64,000 nucleotides of DNA from an uncultured bacterium (GTDB taxonomy: Bacteria > Bacillota > Clostridia > Oscillospirales > Oscillospiraceae), in contig CAMTMC010000003.1 in the NCBI GenBank assembly GCA_947073515.1, positions 35,052 to 99,051 of the forward strand, in the 5' to 3' direction. Position 1 is the stretch's first letter, and every line of letters starts with the position of its first letter. The notes below the pieces were generated by a model. That model made no database searches, was not told where the DNA came from, and saw nothing but the letters and a program-made list of their open reading frames with translations. Of this stretch, positions 23,207 to 33,144 are shown piece by piece. Position numbers and translations under genes: made by a program.

Positions 23207-23335
23207 TCAAAAAAATTTTTCCTCTCCCCCGTTCGCCGCTTTTTTCACCCGCCTGGGGATATGGTATGGTAATCGCCCGTCCGCCAAGGGCGGGAAGTCC
23301 AGCTCAGAAAAAAATACCGGTTCCAACTGGCGCAT
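23207..23335 (-). CDS. Possible 42-residue small protein
   Basis: MRQLEPVFFSELDFPPLADG, ending GGEEKFF, preceded by GGGGAGG eight bases upstream. The composition is protein-like and the frame is open between two regulatory stretches, but no homologue is recognised and it lies upstream of the promoter-like element, so it may not belong to the phage operon. Confidence 0.35.
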   Translation of the reverse strand: MRQLEPVFFSELDFPPLADGRLPYHIPRRVKKAANGGEEKFF

Positions 23336-23406
23336 AGATTTTTCCTCCCCGCCGCATCCTGACCATATCCACAAATTTGAAATCCACGGATCAGGAGGAA
23401 CCATAT

Positions 23407-24555
23407 ATGAAGCGACTTTTATCCCTGTGTCTGGCAGTCTGCTGCCTGGCCGCCGTCCCCTCCGCCTCCGCCGCCCCGGCGGCGGGCTCCCCCCTGGCGC
23501 TGTCCTGCCCCTCCGCCATTTTGATGGAGAAGGAGACCGGGACCATCCTATACGACCAGAACTCCCGGGAGAAGCTGGAGCCCGCCTCCGTCACCAAGGT
23601 GATGACCCTGCTGCTGGTGATGGAAGCTCTGGACTCCGGCCGCCTAGCCCTGGATGACCTGGTCACCGTGTCCGCCTACGCCGCCGGCATGGGCGGCTCC
23701 CAGGTCTATCTGGAGGAGGGGGAGCAGATGCCGGTATCCGAGATGCTCAAATGCGTCACGGTGGTCTCAGGCAACGACTGCGCCGTGGCCCTGGCCGAGC
23801 ACCTGGCGGGCAGCGAGTCCGCCTTTGTGGCCCAGATGAACCAGCGGGCCCAGGAGCTGGGCATGGCGGACACCACCTTCCTCAACTGCACCGGCCTGCC
23901 CGCCCAAGGCCATGTGACCACCGCTTATGACATCGCCCTCATGTCCCGGGAGCTGATTTTAAACCACCCCGCCATCCGGACGTACACCACCATCTGGATG
24001 GACACCATCCGCGGCGGGGAGTTCGGCCTGACTAACACCAACCGGCTTGTCCGCTTCTACGAGGGGGCCACCGGCCTGAAGACCGGCTCTACCGACGGAG
24101 CCCTGTACTGTATGTCCGCCACCGCCGAGCGGGACGGCATGGAGCTGATCGCCGTGGTGATGAAGGCCCCCACCACCAGCCAGCGCTTTGACGACGCCAA
24201 GGCCCTGCTGGACTACGGCTTTGCTGGCTGGTCCCTGGCGCCGGTCTACCCCGACGCCCCCCTGGCCCCGGTGGAGGTTCTCCTGGGCGTCCAGAGCCAG
24301 GTCCAGCCCCAGCTCCAGCGGGACTGCCGCCTGCTGGTGCGCCGGGGGGAGGAGGGCCAGGTGTCCACCCGGCTCACCCTGGCGGAAAATGTGGAGGCCC
24401 CAGTGGAACAGGGGCAGACCCTGGGCCAGCTGGAGGTATACGTGGGGGAGGAGCTCCGGGATACCATCCCCGTCCAGGCCGCCCAGGGGGTGGAACGGCT
24501 GTCCATCCCAGGAATATTCTCCCAGATGCTCAGCCGGCTGTTTCTGGCCCGTTAG
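23407..24555 (+). CDS. D-alanyl-D-alanine carboxypeptidase, DacF-like penicillin-binding protein
   Basis: 382 residues with a signal peptide (about 1-23, MKRLLSLCLAVCCLAAVPSA). Active-site motifs of the S11 family are intact: SVTK (61-64), SGN (121-123), KTG (225-227). The C-terminal region from about residue 285 is the PBP5 beta domain, and an amphipathic end (FSQMLSRLFLAR) anchors it to the membrane. It trims the terminal D-alanine of stem peptides. DacF-type enzymes act in spore cortex formation, and this is a spore former, but vegetative DacA activity is equally possible. AGGAGG precedes the ATG. It is divergent from the phage cluster. Confidence 0.9.
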   Translation: MKRLLSLCLAVCCLAAVPSASAAPAAGSPLALSCPSAILMEKETGTILYDQNSREKLEPASVTKVMTLLLVMEALDSGRLALDDLVTVSAYAAGMGGSQVYLEEGEQMPVSEMLKCVTVVSGNDCAVALAEHLAGSESAFVAQMNQRAQELGMADTTFLNCTGLPAQGHVTTAYDIALMSRELILNHPAIRTYTTIWMDTIRGGEFGLTNTNRLVRFYEGATGLKTGSTDGALYCMSATAERDGMELIAVVMKAPTTSQRFDDAKALLDYGFAGWSLAPVYPDAPLAPVEVLLGVQSQVQPQLQRDCRLLVRRGEEGQVSTRLTLAENVEAPVEQGQTLGQLEVYVGEELRDTIPVQAAQGVERLSIPGIFSQMLSRLFLAR

Positions 24556-24563
24556 CCCCAGTG

Positions 24564-24588
24564 CCCGCCCTGCCCGGGGCAGGGCGGG
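24564..24588 (+). terminator. Perfect GC-rich inverted repeat after the carboxypeptidase gene
   Basis: CCCGCCCTGCCC and its exact complement around one base, nine bases past the stop. No T tract follows, so it is a weak or factor-assisted terminator at best. Confidence 0.4.
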
Positions 24589-24638
24589 GAAGGCCGTACA
24601 TGCTAGCCAAAAGCCCGTATACTTTTCCCTGTTTTTGC

Positions 24639-24667
24639 TTGACTGTTCCAGAACATTGTTGTATAAT
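24639..24667 (+). promoter_or_regulatory. Promoter of the glycogen operon
   Basis: TTGACT, 17 bases, TATAAT, about 88 bases before the glgB start. Near-consensus housekeeping promoter. Confidence 0.82.
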
Positions 24668-24754
24668 TTTTATAAATATCTTTAGGTTCTTTTGGGCGCT
24701 TCTTGTTGGATTTAGCCGATACAGCCGCCTATACCACACTTTGAGGTGATGATT

Positions 24755-26866
24755 ATGTCGAAATACCAGGAAAATCTTTCCCCCTCCGACCTTTTTTTAG
24801 AATTAGAGGCCTTTTCCGAGGGCCGCTCCACCCGCGCCTGGAAGTGCTTCGGCGCCCATCCGGCCAAGGATGAAAACGGGACTGAGGGCTACCTCTTCCG
24901 GGTCTGGGCCCCCAACGCCCCCAAAGTCACCGTCATCGGCGATTTCAACGGCTGGGATCTGGAGGCCACCCCCATGGCCCAGGTGGAAGGCGGCATCTGG
25001 GAGGCCTTTGTCCCCGGGCTCCAGCGGTACGACGCCTACCAATACGCCATCCACAAGGCGGACGGCTCCAACTTTGTCGGCAAAGCCGACCCCTACGCCT
25101 TCCACGCCGCCACCCGTCCCGACGTGTCCTCCAAGCTCTACGACCTGGAAACCGGCTACCAGTGGGGCGACCAGGACTGGCTGGACTTCCGGGCCAAGAA
25201 TCCCCCCTACCGCCGGCCCATGAACATCTATGAGTGCCACCTGGGCTCCTGGCGGCGCACTGGCGAGGGCGAGTTCCTCTCCTACCGGGAGCTGACCTCC
25301 TACTTAGTGCCCTACGTAAAGGAGATGGGCTTCACCCACGTGGAGCTCCTCCCCGTCACCGAGCATCCCCTGGACGCCTCCTGGGGGTACCAGTGTACCG
25401 GCTACTTCGCCGCCACCAGCCGCTTCGGCGTCCCCGATGACTTGAAATACCTGGTCGACCAGCTCCATCAGGCGGGGGTTGGCGTCATTATGGACTGGGT
25501 GCCCGCCCACTTCCCACGGGACGCCTTCGGCCTGTACAACTTCGACGGCACCCCTACATACGAGTACCAGGACCCCCGGAAAGGGGAGCACGCCGACTGG
25601 GGCACCAACGTCTTTGACCTGGGGAGGAACGAGGTCCGCTCCTTCCTGTTCTCCTCCGCCATGTTCTGGCTGGAGGAATACCACATGGACGGCCTGCGGG
25701 TGGATGCGGTGTCCTCCATGCTCTACCTGGACTATGGCCGGCAGGACGGAGCCTGGATGCCCAACGTCAACGGCGGCAATGAGAACCTGGAGGCCATCAA
25801 ATTCTTCCAGGATCTGAACACCGCGATTTTCGGCGCCCACCCCGACGTGCTGATGGTGGCCGAGGAATCCACCGCCTGGCCGAAGGTGACCAAGCCGGTG
25901 GACGACGGCGGCCTGGGCTTCAACTTCAAATGGAACATGGGCTGGATGAACGACATCTGCCACTACATCAAGCTGGATCCCTATTTCCGCCAGTTCAACC
26001 ACCGGGATATCACCTTCTCCCTGATGTACGCCTTCTCGGAGAACTATATCCTCCCCCTCTCCCACGATGAGGTGGTCCACATGAAGGGCTCCTTCTTCGG
26101 CAAGATGCCGGGGGAGAACCCCCAGAAGTTCGCCGGAGTCCGGGCTTTCTACGCCTACATGATGACCCATCCGGGGAAAAAGCTCACCTTTATGGGGGCG
26201 GAGCTGGCCCAGTGGAACGAGTGGCACTACGAGTACTCCCTGGACTGGCACCTGCTGCAATACGCCCCTCACCGCCAGACCCAGGAGTTCTTCAAGGCCA
26301 TGAACAACTTCTACCTGGAGCAGCCCCCCCTGTGGGACCAGGACGACTCCTGGCAGGGCTTCCAGTGGCTGTGCGCTGACGACAACCAGGCCAATACCGT
26401 GGCCTTCCTGCGCTGGGACCGGACAGGCACCCCCCTGATCGTGCTGTGCAACTTCTCCCCGGAGCACCGCAAGGGCTACCGGGTCGGCGCCCCCTTCGGC
26501 GGGGCCTGGGCGGCTGTCTTCAATACCGACGACGAGGCCTTCGGCGGCCAGGGCCTGGGAGACAAGTCACCGGTCAAGACTGAGAAAATCCCCTGCCACG
26601 ACCAGCAGCAGTCCCTGGAGATCGACCTGCCCCCCATGTCCACAGTGATCTACCGCTGCACGCGGAAAAACCCCGTCCGCAAGCCCAAGGAGCAGGGGGG
26701 GAAGACGGTCGCCAAGGCCAAAGCCCCGGCCAAAAAGGCCAAGACAGCCGCCAAACCGAAAAAAGTTTCCGCCAAGGCCGAGAAGGCCACGCCCGCCGGG
26801 CAGACGGAATCCGTCCCCGCCGCCCCCGTTAAAAAGGCTTCCAAGGCGAAGAAAGCCCCGAAATAG
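24755..26866 (+). CDS. glgB: 1,4-alpha-glucan branching enzyme with lysine/alanine-rich C-terminal tail
   Basis: 703 residues. CBM48 domain (about 40-140), then the GH13 barrel with nucleophile Asp317 (GLRVDAVSS), acid Glu370 (MVAEEST) and LSHDEVVH (His437, Asp438). It forms alpha-1,6 branches in glycogen. The start ATG at 24755 follows GAGGTG by six bases. Residues 636-703 are unusual: 20 Lys and 16 Ala in 68, in repeats like AKAPAKK and [10 protein letters not shown], resembling histone H1 tails. This extension is not part of the enzyme fold. First gene of glgBCDA. Confidence 0.93.
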   Translation: MSKYQENLSPSDLFLELEAFSEGRSTRAWKCFGAHPAKDENGTEGYLFRVWAPNAPKVTVIGDFNGWDLEATPMAQVEGGIWEAFVPGLQRYDAYQYAIHKADGSNFVGKADPYAFHAATRPDVSSKLYDLETGYQWGDQDWLDFRAKNPPYRRPMNIYECHLGSWRRTGEGEFLSYRELTSYLVPYVKEMGFTHVELLPVTEHPLDASWGYQCTGYFAATSRFGVPDDLKYLVDQLHQAGVGVIMDWVPAHFPRDAFGLYNFDGTPTYEYQDPRKGEHADWGTNVFDLGRNEVRSFLFSSAMFWLEEYHMDGLRVDAVSSMLYLDYGRQDGAWMPNVNGGNENLEAIKFFQDLNTAIFGAHPDVLMVAEESTAWPKVTKPVDDGGLGFNFKWNMGWMNDICHYIKLDPYFRQFNHRDITFSLMYAFSENYILPLSHDEVVHMKGSFFGKMPGENPQKFAGVRAFYAYMMTHPGKKLTFMGAELAQWNEWHYEYSLDWHLLQYAPHRQTQEFFKAMNNFYLEQPPLWDQDDSWQGFQWLCADDNQANTVAFLRWDRTGTPLIVLCNFSPEHRKGYRVGAPFGGAWAAVFNTDDEAFGGQGLGDKSPVKTEKIPCHDQQQSLEIDLPPMSTVIYRCTRKNPVRKPKEQGGKTVAKAKAPAKKAKTAAKPKKVSAKAEKATPAGQTESVPAAPVKKASKAKKAPK

Positions 26867-26940
26867 CCCAGGCCCCTTTCGAGGGGCCACCGGGCTCCTT
26901 TCGGATCCTCCGTAATTGTAAAGAGAGAGGTGTAATCCCC

Positions 26941-28149
26941 ATGAAAAAAGAAGTTGTGGCCATGCTGCTGGCCGGCGGACAGGGCAGCCGGCTCTACGCC
27001 CTGACCAGCCACGTGGCCAAGCCCGCCGTCCCCTTCGGCGGCAAGTACCGCATCATTGATTTCCCGCTGTCCAACTGCGTCAACTCCGGCATTGACACGG
27101 TGGGCGTCCTCACCCAGTACCGCCCCCTGGAGCTGAACAGCTACATCGGCAACGGCCAGCCCTGGGACCTGGACCGGTCCGACGGCGGCGTCCACATCCT
27201 CCCCCCCTACCAGCGGGAGGGGGAGCAGGGCACCTGGTACAAGGGCACCGCCAACGCCATCTACCAGAACATCGGCTTCCTCGACCTGTACGATCCGGAC
27301 TATGTCGTCATCCTGTCCGGCGACCACATCTATAAGATGGACTACTCCGACATGGTGGACCAGCACAAGCGCACCCAGGCCGACTGCACCATCTCCGTGC
27401 TGGAGGTCACCCTGGAGGAGGCCAAGCGCTTTGGCATCATGAACGCCCACCCCGACGGCCAGGTCTACGAGTTTGAGGAGAAGCCCCAGCATCCCAAGAG
27501 CACGCTCGCCTCCATGGGCATCTACGTGTTCACCTGGTCGAAGCTGCGTAAATACCTGATTGACGACGAGGCCAACCCCGACTCCTCCAATGACTTTGGC
27601 AAAAATATTATCCCCAATATGCTGGGCGCCGGCGAGAAGCTGATGACCTACCGCTTCGACGGCTATTGGAAGGACGTGGGCACCATCGACTCCCTGTGGG
27701 ACGCCAACATGGATATGCTGGCCCCCCGCAGCAGCATCGACCTGCGGGACAACGAGTGGCCCATCTACGCCCGCACCCCCATCCGTCCCCCCCACGTCAC
27801 CGGCCCGGACGCCAAGCTGTCCCACTCCCTGGTCACCGGCGGCTGCCGGGTGGACGGCTCGGTGGAGAATTCCGTCCTCTTCCACTCCGTCACGGTGGAG
27901 GAGGGGGCTGAGGTGGAGTACTCCATCCTCATGCCCGGCGCTACGGTCAAAGCCGGCGCCAAGGTGTCCTACGCCATTGTGGCCGAGGAGGCCACCGTTC
28001 AGGCCCAGGCCACTGTTGGCTCCGCCCCGGACGGCAGCGAAGGCTGGGGCATCGCCGTGGTGGCCGGAGGGGTCACCATCGGGGAAAAGGCCGTGGTCGC
28101 CCCCAGCGCCATGGTCCGGGAAGATGTGAAAGGAGGTGAGCAGGTATGA
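26941..28149 (+). CDS. glgC: Glucose-1-phosphate adenylyltransferase, catalytic subunit
   Basis: 402 residues. [20 protein letters not shown] is the nucleotide-binding loop, [19 protein letters not shown] the conserved substrate region, and a left-handed beta helix forms the C-terminus. It makes ADP-glucose from ATP and glucose-1-phosphate, the committed step of glycogen synthesis. AGAGAGGTG precedes the ATG. It overlaps glgD by four bases (ATGA). Confidence 0.95.
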   Translation: MKKEVVAMLLAGGQGSRLYALTSHVAKPAVPFGGKYRIIDFPLSNCVNSGIDTVGVLTQYRPLELNSYIGNGQPWDLDRSDGGVHILPPYQREGEQGTWYKGTANAIYQNIGFLDLYDPDYVVILSGDHIYKMDYSDMVDQHKRTQADCTISVLEVTLEEAKRFGIMNAHPDGQVYEFEEKPQHPKSTLASMGIYVFTWSKLRKYLIDDEANPDSSNDFGKNIIPNMLGAGEKLMTYRFDGYWKDVGTIDSLWDANMDMLAPRSSIDLRDNEWPIYARTPIRPPHVTGPDAKLSHSLVTGGCRVDGSVENSVLFHSVTVEEGAEVEYSILMPGATVKAGAKVSYAIVAEEATVQAQATVGSAPDGSEGWGIAVVAGGVTIGEKAVVAPSAMVREDVKGGEQV

Positions 28150-29261
28150 ACGATCTCCACGGCATCCTGTTCGCATATCACTCTGACGCCAACCTGGGAG
28201 AGCTGACCCGCCCCCGGAACACCTGCTCCCTGGCGTTTGGCGGCCGGTACCGCCTGATCGACTTTATGCTGTCCAGCTATGTCAACGCCGGCATCACCGA
28301 CGTGGGTATCATTGTCCATGAGGGCTATCAGTCCCTGCTGGACCACCTGGGCTCCGGCAAGGACTGGGATCTGAGCCGCAAGCACGGCGGCCTGCGGATC
28401 CTGCCCCCCTTCGGCTACGCCGAGCAGGGCCACGGCACCTACCGGGGCAATATGGAGGCCCTGGCCGGTGTCTCCGGCTACCTGAACAACATCCGCCAGG
28501 ACTACGTCATCATGGGCTGGGGCGACATCGCCCTCAACCTGCCCGTGGCCAAGGTGCTGGAGGAGCACCTGGCCTCTAAGGCCGACATCACCGTGGTGTG
28601 CTCCCCCGCGCTGAAGGGGGCCCCCCGGTTCTCCGAGTATGTAGAGGTGAGCGGCGAGGGCCGGATCACCGACTTGTCCATCCACCCCAGCGCCGCCGAC
28701 AAGGCCCTGGAGTCCCTGGAGGTCTACATCCTGTCCAAGCAGCTGCTGCTGGACATGGTGGAGTACTGCGCCGCCCACGATGTCCACAGCTTCAGCCGGG
28801 GAGTTCTCCAGCCCAGGCTGAAATCCCTGAAGCTGGTGCCCTATATCCACCAGGGCTATGTGGGCCGGTTCCAGTCGGTGGGCGACTACTTCCAGCGGTC
28901 TATGGATCTGCTGGACCCGGCGGTCCGGGACGACCTGTTCAGCCCCGTCCGGCCCATCCGCACCAAGGACCAGTCCAATCCCTCCACCTACTACGGGCCC
29001 GACGCGGTCTCCAGCCGCTCCCTGGTGGCGGACGGCTGCTTTATTGAGGGCCAGGTGGAAAATTCCATCCTCTCCCGGGGCGTCATCATAGAGCAGGGCG
29101 CCAAGGTATCCAACAGCGTGCTCATGCAGGGCACAGTGGTCAAGGCGGGGGCCTCCCTGTCCTATGTGATCGCCGACAAGAACGTCAAGGTGAACGAGGG
29201 CCGTACCCTGATGGGCCACAGCACCTACCCCCTGGCCATCGCCAAAAATTCCATTGTATAA
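28146..29261 (+). CDS. glgD: GlgD, regulatory glucose-1-phosphate adenylyltransferase-like subunit
   Basis: 371 residues. It shares the GlgC fold ([20 protein letters not shown]), but the nucleotide loop is replaced by [20 protein letters not shown], without the GGxGxRL motif. As in other Firmicutes it is likely a non-catalytic partner that tunes GlgC. AAGGAGGTG lies within the glgC end and the genes overlap, so the two are probably made in equal amounts. Confidence 0.93.
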   Translation: MNDLHGILFAYHSDANLGELTRPRNTCSLAFGGRYRLIDFMLSSYVNAGITDVGIIVHEGYQSLLDHLGSGKDWDLSRKHGGLRILPPFGYAEQGHGTYRGNMEALAGVSGYLNNIRQDYVIMGWGDIALNLPVAKVLEEHLASKADITVVCSPALKGAPRFSEYVEVSGEGRITDLSIHPSAADKALESLEVYILSKQLLLDMVEYCAAHDVHSFSRGVLQPRLKSLKLVPYIHQGYVGRFQSVGDYFQRSMDLLDPAVRDDLFSPVRPIRTKDQSNPSTYYGPDAVSSRSLVADGCFIEGQVENSILSRGVIIEQGAKVSNSVLMQGTVVKAGASLSYVIADKNVKVNEGRTLMGHSTYPLAIAKNSIV

Positions 29262-29267
29262 CCAGGC

Positions 29268-29302
29268 GGCCAGCGGCTTCTCCAATCGAAAAGCCGCTGG
29301 CC
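29268..29302 (+). promoter_or_regulatory. Intercistronic hairpin between glgD and glgA
   Basis: A 12-base perfect stem (GGCCAGCGGCTT and its complement) with an 11-base loop, starting seven bases after the glgD stop and followed by AT-rich sequence and the glgA ribosome site. No T tract; likely an RNA-stability or partial attenuation element. Confidence 0.5.
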
Positions 29303-29332
29303 CAAGCCAAAATTTGAAAAGAGGAATTGACT

Positions 29333-30763
29333 ATGAAGATCCTGTTTGCCTCCTCTGAGGTAGTCCCCTTCATCAAGACCGGCGGTCTGGCCGATGTGGC
29401 CGGCTCTCTCCCCCAGGCACTGGCCAAGGAGGGGCACGAGGTCAAGGTCATCCTCCCCCTGTACGAGGGGGTTGACCAGGAGTGGCGGGAGCAGATGACC
29501 TTCGTGAAGTGCTTTAATGTCACCCTGGCCTGGCGGCAGGTGTACTGCGGCATCTTTGAGCTGGAGCGGGAGGACGTCACCTACTGGTTCGTGGACAACG
29601 AGTACTACTTCAAGCGCTGGCAGATTTACGGCCACTTTGACGACTGCGAGCGGTTCGCCTACTTCTCCCGGGCCATTATTGAGGCGCCGGGACAGCTGGG
29701 CTGGGCCCCTGACATCATCCACTGCAACGACTGGCAGACCGCCCTGGTGCCCGTCTACCTCCTGGAGGAGAAATACCGGATTCCCCAGCTGGCCAGCACC
29801 AAGACTGTGTTCACCATCCACAACATCGAGTATCAGGGCCGGTACGGCGACCAGGTGCTCCAGGATGTCATCGGTCTGGACCGGAGCTATTTTAATGAGG
29901 GGATGCTGGCCTACCACCGGGATGTGAACCTGATGAAGGGCGGCATTATGGCCTCCAGCTTTGTCACCACCGTCTCCCCCACCTACGCCCAGGAGCTTCG
30001 CACCCCCTTCTACGCCCACGGCCTGGACGGGGTAATCAACCAGCAGTCCTTCAAGCTGGAGGGCATCCTCAACGGCATCGACACCGACCTGTACGACCCC
30101 GCCCAGCGCGGTGACCTGGCCTCCACCTTTACCGTAAAATCCCTGGCTAAGGGCAAGGCCGCCTGTAAGAAGGCCCTGCAGCAGGCCGTTGGCCTCCAGG
30201 AGAGCCCGGACGTGCCTGTCATCGCCTGTGTCTCCCGTCTGGTGGGGCACAAGGGCTTCTCCCTGGTCACCGACGCCCTCCACGACATCATGGGCCTGGA
30301 CGTACAGATGGTGGTGCTGGGCACCGGCGACTGGCAGTATGAGGAGGCCTTCCGTCGGGCCCAGGGCCAGTATCCCGGCCGCTTCTCCGCCCAGCTTACC
30401 TACTCCGCCTCCCTCTCCAACATGGTCTACGCCGGGGCCGACCTGTTCCTGATGCCCTCTGTCTCCGAGCCCTGCGGCCTCAGCCAGATGATCGCCATGC
30501 GCTTTGGTACCGTCCCCGTGGTGCGGGAGACCGGCGGCCTGAAGGATACCGTCACCCCCTACAACAAGTTCGAGGGCACCGGCCGGGGCTTTACCTTCTC
30601 CAACATCAGCGCCGGGGACATGACCTGGGTGCTGCGGGAGGCCGTGGAGCTGTACCACAGCAACAAGAAGGCCTGGCGAGGCCTGCAAAAGGAGGGCATG
30701 ACCGCCGACTTCTCCTGGAGCAGCTCCGCCAAGCAGTACCTGGATATCTACCAGCGCGTCTAG
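29333..30763 (+). CDS. glgA: Glycogen synthase (ADP-glucose type)
   Basis: 476 residues, GT5 family. MKILFASSEVVPFIKTGGLA carries KTGGLADV (15-22) that binds ADP-glucose. The C-terminal half has FLMPSVSEPCGLSQMIAMRFG with the conserved acidic catalytic residue. It extends alpha-1,4 glucan chains. ATG at 29333 follows GAGG by eight bases. Last gene of the operon. Confidence 0.95.
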   Translation: MKILFASSEVVPFIKTGGLADVAGSLPQALAKEGHEVKVILPLYEGVDQEWREQMTFVKCFNVTLAWRQVYCGIFELEREDVTYWFVDNEYYFKRWQIYGHFDDCERFAYFSRAIIEAPGQLGWAPDIIHCNDWQTALVPVYLLEEKYRIPQLASTKTVFTIHNIEYQGRYGDQVLQDVIGLDRSYFNEGMLAYHRDVNLMKGGIMASSFVTTVSPTYAQELRTPFYAHGLDGVINQQSFKLEGILNGIDTDLYDPAQRGDLASTFTVKSLAKGKAACKKALQQAVGLQESPDVPVIACVSRLVGHKGFSLVTDALHDIMGLDVQMVVLGTGDWQYEEAFRRAQGQYPGRFSAQLTYSASLSNMVYAGADLFLMPSVSEPCGLSQMIAMRFGTVPVVRETGGLKDTVTPYNKFEGTGRGFTFSNISAGDMTWVLREAVELYHSNKKAWRGLQKEGMTADFSWSSSAKQYLDIYQRV

Positions 30764-30788
30764 AACTGATCCCTTCATACATACATAA

Positions 30789-30819
30789 AGAGAGCCGGTG
30801 ACAAAGTCACCGGCTCTCT
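30789..30819. terminator. Bidirectional terminator between glgA and the SPFH gene
   Basis: AGAGAGCCGGTGAC and its exact complement around AAA, followed by TTTT on the plus strand. It serves both convergent transcripts. Confidence 0.85.
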
Positions 30820-30827
30820 TTTCGCTC

Positions 30828-31802
30828 TTACTGTTTGGGCACCGTCTTCGTGATGGTCGCCTTGGGGTCCTCCGTGTCGAATACCGTCTTGGCGGCGGCG
30901 GCCAGGCCGGCCAGCCCCTGGATCTCACTGGGAATGATGATCTTGGTGGCCTTGCCGTTGGCGGCGGCCTCAAAGGCCTCCAGGGCCTTGATCTTGATGA
31001 CGCCCTCAGTGGGGGCGGCCTCGTTAATCATGCGGATGGCGTCAGCAGTGGCCTGCTGAACCTGGAGGATGGCCTGGGCCTCGGCCTCGGCGGCCAAAAT
31101 CTTGGCCTGCTTGTCGCCCTCGGCCTGGAGGATGGCGGCCTGTTTGGCGGCGTCCGCCCGGAGGATGGCGGACTGCTTCTCGCCCTCTGCCACCAGGATC
31201 TGGGACTGCTTCTGCCCCTCGGCCTGGAGGATAGACTCCCGGCGTTCCCGCTCGGCCTTCATCTGCTTCTCCATGGCGTCCTGGATCTCTCTGGGCGGGA
31301 TGATGTTCTTCAGCTCCACCCGGTTGACCTTGATGCCCCAGGGGTCGGTGGCCTCGTCCAGCAGCGCCCGCATCTTGGTGTTGATGTGGTCCCGGCTGGT
31401 GAGGGTCTGGTCCAGCTCTAGGTCGCCGATGATATTCCGCAGGGTAGTGGCGGTCAGGTTCTCAATGGCGGACATGGGGTTCTCCACCCCGTAGGTGTAG
31501 AGCTTGGGGTCGGTGATTTGGAAGTAGATCACCGTGTCGATCTGCATGGTCACGTTGTCCTTGGTGATCACAGGCTGGGGTGCGAAGTCCACCACCTGCT
31601 CCTTCAGGGACACGTTTTTGGCGATTCGCTCAAAGACAGGCACCTTGAAGTGGACGCCCACCCCCCAGACAACCCGGAAGGCGCCCAGCCACTCAATGAC
31701 ATAGGCCCGGGACTGGGGCACCACCTTCACAATGTTGAACAGCAGCGCCACGATAATCAGCGCGATGGCAATGAAAATAATCGTAGGTACGATATGCTCC
31801 AT
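30828..31802 (-). CDS. SPFH/Band 7 membrane scaffold protein (slipin/QmcA-like)
   Basis: 324 residues. One N-terminal membrane helix (about 5-25), an SPFH domain (VVPQSRAYVIEWLGAFRVVW to about residue 190), then a helical repeat region with AEGQKQSQILVAEGEKQSAI and further similar units. Band 7 proteins oligomerise into membrane microdomain scaffolds. The NfeD partner is encoded directly upstream, a conserved pairing. No protease domain is present. Confidence 0.92.
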   Translation of the reverse strand: MEHIVPTIIFIAIALIIVALLFNIVKVVPQSRAYVIEWLGAFRVVWGVGVHFKVPVFERIAKNVSLKEQVVDFAPQPVITKDNVTMQIDTVIYFQITDPKLYTYGVENPMSAIENLTATTLRNIIGDLELDQTLTSRDHINTKMRALLDEATDPWGIKVNRVELKNIIPPREIQDAMEKQMKAERERRESILQAEGQKQSQILVAEGEKQSAILRADAAKQAAILQAEGDKQAKILAAEAEAQAILQVQQATADAIRMINEAAPTEGVIKIKALEAFEAAANGKATKIIIPSEIQGLAGLAAAAKTVFDTEDPKATITKTVPKQ

Positions 31803-31816
31803 AATATTCCCTCCTT

Positions 31817-32239
31817 TTACAATTTCTCCACCAGCAGTTTGACGCCCTGGATGCTCCGCACCCGCACCTCGCTCCCCTCGGGGATGACCACATCGTAGGC
31901 CGAGCGGGCGCTCCAGACCTGGCCGTCCACCTTCACCTGGCCTACAGCCTGGGTGTTGTCGATGGTCTGGGTGACCAGGGCAGAGGCACCGATCACCTGG
32001 TCTGCGTTGGTGGCGGAGATTTTGGGCTTGAGCAGTTTACTGCTCAGGGGCTTAAACAGGGCCAGGGCCAGGGCGGAGAGTCCCACAAAAACGGAGATCT
32101 GGAGCCACAGCCCCCCTCCCAGAGCCGCGCAGGCCAGTCCGCCCAGCGCCCCGATGGCGAACCAGATGGACACCAGCCCAACCGTCAGCGCCTCCCCCAC
32201 CGCAAAAGCGATGAAGGCGACCAGCCAGAAAATACTCAT
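31817..32239 (-). CDS. NfeD family membrane protein
   Basis: 140 residues. Three hydrophobic helices (about 3-80, MSIFWLVAFIAFAVGEALTV) and a C-terminal OB fold (GASALVTQTIDNTQAVGQVK to RSIQGVKLLVEKL). NfeD OB domains bind SPFH partners, here the next gene 14 bases downstream. ATG at 32239 follows AGGAGGG; the longer frame is rejected. Confidence 0.9.
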   Translation of the reverse strand: MSIFWLVAFIAFAVGEALTVGLVSIWFAIGALGGLACAALGGGLWLQISVFVGLSALALALFKPLSSKLLKPKISATNADQVIGASALVTQTIDNTQAVGQVKVDGQVWSARSAYDVVIPEGSEVRVRSIQGVKLLVEKL

Positions 32240-32393
32240 CCCGTCAATCCCTCCTCTCAGGCCTGCGGGAACCAAGGCCTAACCCAGCACAAATGGTACA
32301 TTCCTATCATATCACAACTGTGTCAAAAAAACCAGAATTCCCGGATGAATTTTAGTGAAATTTAATTTTCCCCGTCTCCTCCAGGGGAAGCCC

Positions 32394-33017
32394 TCACTGC
32401 TTGACAAATTTATCCCGGTTGGCCCGGCAGATGGGGCACTGGTAGCCCTCGGGCAGCTCCTCCTTGTCGGCCACATAGCCGCAGATGGTACACCGCCAGC
32501 CCTCGTTGCCCTGGAGGGTGCGAACCACGGTGGCAGAGGGAGGCGTGGAGCCGCCGCCGTTCTTGTAGTCGTCCACAGTGAGGGCGGGGCCGTCACCCAG
32601 CACCTCGGCCTCGGTAGTCTCGGCGATGTAGAGCATATAATTGCCCAGATCCAGCCGGTCCACCACCTTGCAGGAGAAGCGGGCCAGCATATGCTCTGTC
32701 AAGTAGGGGTTGCCGTTCCCGTCGGTCTGGGCCGTAAGACCATCAAACTTGTTCACCACCCGGCCGGATTTGTAGCCAAACAGGTCCACCAGCTCCTTGG
32801 GGGCGTCCTTCGCCAGGACAGTGGCGGAAAAGGCGCCCCGGGCCTCAATGGCCTTAAAGGTCTCGTTGCTCTTATTCACCGTGAGGGAGAACTTAAAGGG
32901 CATGGAGGACGTGACCTGGTGGAGGGAGTTGACCACACAGCCCTGGGGCTGGCTCTCTCCGGCGGCGGTAATCAGGAACAGGCCGTAATTGATGCGGTTA
33001 AACGCTTTGCGGTTCAT
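32394..33017 (-). CDS. Flavin reductase-rubredoxin fusion protein (high-molecular-weight rubredoxin)
   Basis: 207 residues. Residues 1-155 form a flavin reductase-like FMN domain (NRINYGLFLITAAGESQPQG, CVVNSLHQVTSSMPFKFSL). Residues 173-207 form a rubredoxin (CTICG and CPICR; Cys176, 179, 194, 197). Proteins of this layout pass electrons from NADH or flavin to flavodiiron proteins for O2 or NO removal. No flavodiiron gene is adjacent. The aromatic residue pattern around the iron site is slightly shortened relative to classic rubredoxins. TAAGGAGG precedes the ATG. Confidence 0.9.
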   Translation of the reverse strand: MNRKAFNRINYGLFLITAAGESQPQGCVVNSLHQVTSSMPFKFSLTVNKSNETFKAIEARGAFSATVLAKDAPKELVDLFGYKSGRVVNKFDGLTAQTDGNGNPYLTEHMLARFSCKVVDRLDLGNYMLYIAETTEAEVLGDGPALTVDDYKNGGGSTPPSATVVRTLQGNEGWRCTICGYVADKEELPEGYQCPICRANRDKFVKQ

Positions 33018-33040
33018 AGCGTGACCTCCTTATATTTAGT

Positions 33041-33087
33041 AGGAATTATTCCTGTTTAATTATATCCCTCCCCCCTGGAAAAGTCAA
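33041..33087 (-). promoter_or_regulatory. Promoter of the flavin reductase-rubredoxin gene with downstream palindrome
   Basis: TTGACT (33087-33082), 17 bases, TATAAT (33064-33059). The palindrome AGGAATTATTCCT (33041-33053) covers the start site, so a repressor, perhaps redox-responsive, may act there. It does not match the PerR, Fur or Rex consensus. Confidence 0.72.
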
Positions 33088-33144
33088 GGGAGATTTGCCG
33101 GCAGAACCCGGAAGGGAGCGGGCCGTCCCGCTCCCTTCTCTTTC

